Positions 59,513-64,000 of a DNA stretch of 64,000 bases are shown here, in pieces (position 1 is the first letter of the stretch; every line of letters begins with the position of its first letter). Location: contig CM048555.1 of NCBI GenBank assembly GCA_026413225.1, positions 77,445,785 through 77,509,784 on the forward strand. The letters run 5' to 3'. Source of the stretch: Otis tarda. Its lineage: Eukaryota; Chordata; Aves; Otidiformes; Otididae. The position numbers and the translations under genes were made by a program. The notes below the pieces were generated by a model. It made no database searches, was not told the DNA's origin, and saw only the letters and a list, made by a program, of their open reading frames with translations.

Positions 59513-62500
59513 TACTCAACTCACCTTGCTTTAGACAAGGCAGGGTAACCATCTGCACCTGCCACACTGAGCTCCTTTTGTAGGCAGTGATGAGGAATAC
59601 AAACTACCAGCCAAAAGACTATAAAGTATCCAATGGGTTAGAAGACTGGATATGTTGTCTATATTTCATCCAATGAATCACACTGTCAGCTGTCCCATAA
59701 AAGGCTTCCATCTTAAAATATAATCAGTTGCAAAGCTTGTTATCTGTACTTACAAAGGTTGAGGGAGATAGAGAAGAAAAATCTTAAAAGAATGAATATC
59801 CGATTATCAGCCTTGGATTACAGCTGCACCAATGACACTTTACCTTCTGGAAAATCTTTCTACTTAAACAAGAGATATTTAATTACAACTTCTAAACAAT
59901 ATTCACAACTTGATATTCAGTGGATTTGAAAGTAAGCATTTCATCATCCAAGACTGAATGCTAATAAAACCTCTTTCATTAAATAGTTCTATATTAATAT
60001 GCATATACATGCAAACTATATATAATGCAGAAAATGCCACCTAATATGAAAATCACACTGTACTTCTAGTTTTTTCTGCAATCGCTTTATGAAACAGCAC
60101 TAACATTAGCAGTTGGAATTTCTGTGCATGTACATATGGTACATTTATTTGTCTGCACCAATAAAATATAAAATATGAAATTATTTAACTGTCTGCATAC
60201 TCCTAAATGCATATTGTAGGAATGTATAGCTTTTAAAAATTAACCTTTAAAAAGATTCAGATTATATAGGTCAAAATACTGCTTTTGTAATTTTTTTTAA
60301 ATCTAACATATTTTATTCTTTTGTAGATCCTTTGATATTCCTTTAGCATCCTGAAAAGCAAAACAATTTTATTTGATTTAAAGAAGCATGGGGAAAATTT
60401 GATTATGAATGTATTGAAGCAAAAATATGAACTGACATATTATGGTATTTAACATTAATATCTTTTAAGAGACAGATATGCTGTTTGCATTTATGTGACT
60501 TTGCTGTTTCATTTTATATGATCCATTAGCTTTTCTTTTCTTGCTTCAGGGCAGATCTATTGAAGAAAATAGAGTCAGATGACCCATCCATCCATGCATT
60601 TTGAATCATTGAATTGTTGCTCTGAGTAGGAAAATAATGAAAGTTTCATAAACATGAGGTTTTACTGTTCAACCATTACATATCACAAAAGCCTGTGTTG
60701 TGACCGACTGAGCTATTCGGAATTCTTATTGCCTTTGGAGAGATCAAGGAGGGCATGAATACATGTAGATACAGTTCTTTGGGGCATGACAGTAAAATAG
60801 TATAAGACATTTGGAACTGAAATTATTGAGTAGTTAATATAAGGAATTTGCATAAATTAACAAAGTGAACTCAATGAAAAAAAAAAAAAGAACACCATCT
60901 AATTTTTAAAATCTTACTTGGGACCATGTGCACTAGAGTCTTCCCTCTTCACCACATTCTCCACTGAATCTAGGTCCTAGTGAAATAAGCAGCGGGCAGA
61001 CGACAGATGGGAAGCTGAGCACACAGAGATGTGCAGGTTGGACAAATGAATAGCAAACTACAGCTCCAGGAGTGGTGAAGATCATTCCAAAGACAGTGTA
61101 GGTATATTGTGTCTGGGCTTACCTACATCGGACATTGCCCTGGGTAGTTCATCACTACCACTACCTTCTCTTTAACTCCTTTCACAGCATTGCTTTACTG
61201 AAAAAAAAAAGTAGAAATGGATGCACTCCAGGAAACGAAGGGTTTGTAAATATATTCACATAGGAAAAAGTAACTTTTTTTTTCACCAGGGAGACCTAAG
61301 CTTGTCAAGATACTTGCTCTCAATAAATAATTGATGATCTGTCATCAACAGACAGGATACATTTGCTGCCATGCTCATTCCTGGCTGACCAGGAGACCTA
61401 GTCCAGCTTCTATCCTATACTTCAGTCCTTTCCCTCACACCACATTTTGTTTGCTTCTCATAATATTTTCCTTCTCCTTGTTCCACTCACCTCATTGCAG
61501 TGCCTCTGCCTCTTGTTTTGTCTTTCCATGTAATGTATTGCTCCATAGCAAAATTTAACTAATCCTCAAAATAAAGCTAGTCAGCCACAATAAAATTATG
61601 GAATAGGTCATCACTCCTTTTAATCTGCTTACATCTCTTTCCTTGTGCATGTTTTATCTTTGAAGCTACAATTTTTTAAGCTTTTCTACCTTATACTTTC
61701 CCAGATCAAAGCAGAAAAGGGCTCCTCTTGTCCATGGTTTCTGAATTGACTGCAGGAAAGAGCAGTAGGGTATCCAATTTACCTTGATTCATAAGGTATT
61801 GTCAGTTATTTTTCTGTATCTGAATAGGTGCTTTTCAGTTGCAAAAAGGTTCTTGAATCTTGAGATGTTATTAAATCCAACGTGGTTTTTAATTTTAAAA
61901 AAGGTAAAGTGTATTATTTCTTATTCGTTCCTCTTTTTTTTCTTGTTTTTAATATCATCCACCTAATTAAGTCTCAGAAAACAAGTGAGCAACCCATAGA
62001 ATAAAATGCACAAAGACTAGTGAATATGGCTTGACCCTGAGTCCAGTGTAGAATAAGTTCCATTATTACTAGTATGTGACAGACTGCATCTGTAGCACAG
62101 CATCTGAGAAAGCAGATAGCAAAAGATTCAGAGGTTGGAAATTACTAAAAGTGTGTTTGTTTGGCAGATTCTTATGAATAATAAATATAATACAGTAGTA
62201 GAGTATCAAAACTTGTTGTAAGCTATTTACTAACAAAATGAGAGAAGACATTTGCAATAAAGACTATCCACAGAAATAATCTGGTTTTACTTAGTACAGC
62301 ACTGAATCCTTCTCATTGCCAGAGGAAGACCGCTCCACAGGTATAAGTTAATTTGCTTTCTACAGTTCAATTTTCAAGGTGTTAGGTGTGTTGTAGCAAT
62401 TTTTTTTTGCTGCAACTCTGGTTTGCAACAAATGCCTAACAGAATACAATATCAAGAAACCTTGCACGATAAAGAAATTTTAAGTACCTCTCTGTTTTTT

Positions 62501-64000
62501 TCCCCAATATAATAATAAAGTGACTGTACCAGTATGAGTCTATTTTTACAGTTTAAAATCCTTTAATCACCAGATTAAAGCTTCTGTTATATAGTGTACT
62601 GTGACCCACACAGAACCTGCACACTTTATGTTTACTTTTTGTCCATGCGCTATAATAAATCTCAGATGTCTTTGTGATACGCTGGCTACTTGTCTCTTCT
62701 AAAGACTTACCTTTATATCTTAGAAGAAGAGAGAGAGGAGGAGAGAGACAGAGGGAGAGAAGTTATACATTATACATAAATTATACATAAAGACCAATAG
62801 ATAGAATTAGGAAGCTCTGTCTTAGATACTGGTGGATTTCTTGTGCTTGAAGTACAACCTTTAAAGAAGTTCCTGTGAGGTTATGGGAAAGGTTGGACCA
62901 AGAAGAAAAAGAATGAATTTAAACTAATCAGAGTTTCAAGAAGTGGTTAGTAAATATGAGTTTATAGAAGACTTGATGAATATGAGCTTTAACAAGAGCT
63001 TATACAGGTAAATGTTTCAAAGTCAAAACCAGGCATGTATTTCCAAGCATATTTTCTTTAATTCTAATGAGGCTTCAGCTCCTGAATATCTTTGAAAACT
63101 TAGAACTCCTTACTTCCAGGCTTTTTACTTACAGTCTTCTAGTTCTTTTAAAGATATAAACACTTGTGCTTCCAGCAGAGATTCTTCTCTTTATTCAATG
63201 TCTAATTTGTGGTTCTTGAAATCAACAGAAAGGCTTAAAAAAGAACATCTTCTCAACACACTCCATATGTTCACTTGTATTTGATCTGCATAATATTACC
63301 ACCATAGCTACTATTGCAATGATCATCTCTTTCCACCACGGTTTCCTAAGGAAAAGAATGGGAATGATACCATGAAAAAACTGCAACGTAAATCCAACCT
63401 CAGCTTATACAGTTTTGCCATGCTGTCATCAGGTCCCAAAAGATCAAAAAGAATTGGTCTTTTGCTCCTGTTTTTAATTATCTAGCTGTTTCTCAGCTCT
63501 TGACGAAGACATTGATACATTTTTGCTAGTCTCAATGTAAATGATCAAATTAATGTTATCACCAAAATTAAAAGTCTATCATGAAGTACACTTTCTCTTT
63601 TTTAAAAAAATATATACTCTGTACAGCATCTAGCACACACTTCATGAGAAATTGAAAGAATATTTAAAAAAATATTTTTTTTTTACATGAACATTTTTAA
63701 CACTTTCTTAATACTTATTTTCTGCTTGAGATTCATATCTTAGGGAGAAACACTTTTGACTTGGTGATTCTCAAAATTGTTATTTGACAACTTCATACCA
63801 ATGTTTGAATCTGAGTATTTGTCTTTGGGTCTGGCTATCTTACTTTAAGAATCCTTTCTTATCCAATGCCTTTGTTTTAATATATCTTGTCACTAATGTT
63901 CTCCTGTGCCACTCTAAATAAAGTCTTACAATGAGAGTCATACTAGTCAACTTGAAACATCTAGAAATGTAGATATCTACATATGAGGCAGGCATCTAAA
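59513..64000. other. 4.5 kb unique AT-rich sequence, no gene seen
   Basis: No transposon or exon recognised. A-runs at 60878-60889 and 61200-61210, a purine tract at 62724-62761 followed by TTATACA units (62763-62790), and T-runs near 63676. Open frames are all 75 codons or less. Confidence 0.5.
62724..62790 (+). repeat. Purine tract then TTATACA repeats
   Basis: GAGAGAGGAGG-type purines to about 62761, followed by three near-copies of TTATACATAAA-like units. Confidence 0.7.

Noticed and set aside
1..64000. CRISPR arrays, operons, tRNA or rRNA genes
   Set aside because: No regularly spaced repeats, no bacterial gene organisation and no cloverleaf-like conserved boxes were seen; the content is vertebrate.

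Overview
The window is nuclear DNA of a bird, AT-rich and apparently intergenic or deeply intronic. The evidence is the repeat content: at least twelve pieces of CR1 LINE retrotransposon, several with the avian ATTCTATGAT-type 3' tail, and LTRs of endogenous retroviruses of ERVL-like type common in bird genomes. The species cannot be named from what I see. I find no host protein-coding exon that I can defend, no RNA gene and no CRISPR array. The longest open frames lie in CR1 reverse transcriptase or are shadows of it or of GC-rich LTRs.

Layout: 1-17 kb holds solo LTR 1 (973-2120, +), a MIR-like SINE (3102-3250), a CR1 fragment (7569-7851, -), a second MIR-like stretch (8263-8437), a 1.95-kb CR1 with a broken reverse transcriptase (8557-10503, -), a 79-bp CR1 tail (12298-12376, +), an old plus-strand CR1 split by a younger minus-strand CR1 (14421-15705) and solo LTR 2 (15886-17042, -). 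The stretch from 17 to 31 kb is mostly unique sequence, apart from a composite island at 23467-25462 (truncated ERVL LTR, then CR1, then solo LTR 3). From 31 to 43.5 kb come another CR1 (31322-31669, -), a different solo LTR of 710 bp (31967-32676, -), the best-preserved CR1 (33465-35628, +, reverse transcriptase open but for one stop codon) and a cluster of old CR1 pieces (42216-43446). From 43.5 to 64 kb there is almost no recognisable transposon apart from one CR1 fragment at 59.2 kb.

Interspersed elements cover roughly 12.3 kb, about 19% of the window by my boundaries. The four complete LTRs each have an exact 5-bp target duplication (GATGT, TTAGG, CTTAG, CATAC), all different, so they are independent insertions each reduced to a solo LTR. 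No retroviral gag, pol or env is present. The genes do not form a working system; the biology here is mobile-element history. The most interesting structures are three same-family solo LTRs within 25 kb, a degenerate repeat array inside that LTR, paired U3 repeats in the 710-bp LTR, a nearly intact CR1 reverse transcriptase, nested insertions, and a repeat-poor block at 43.4-59.2 kb.
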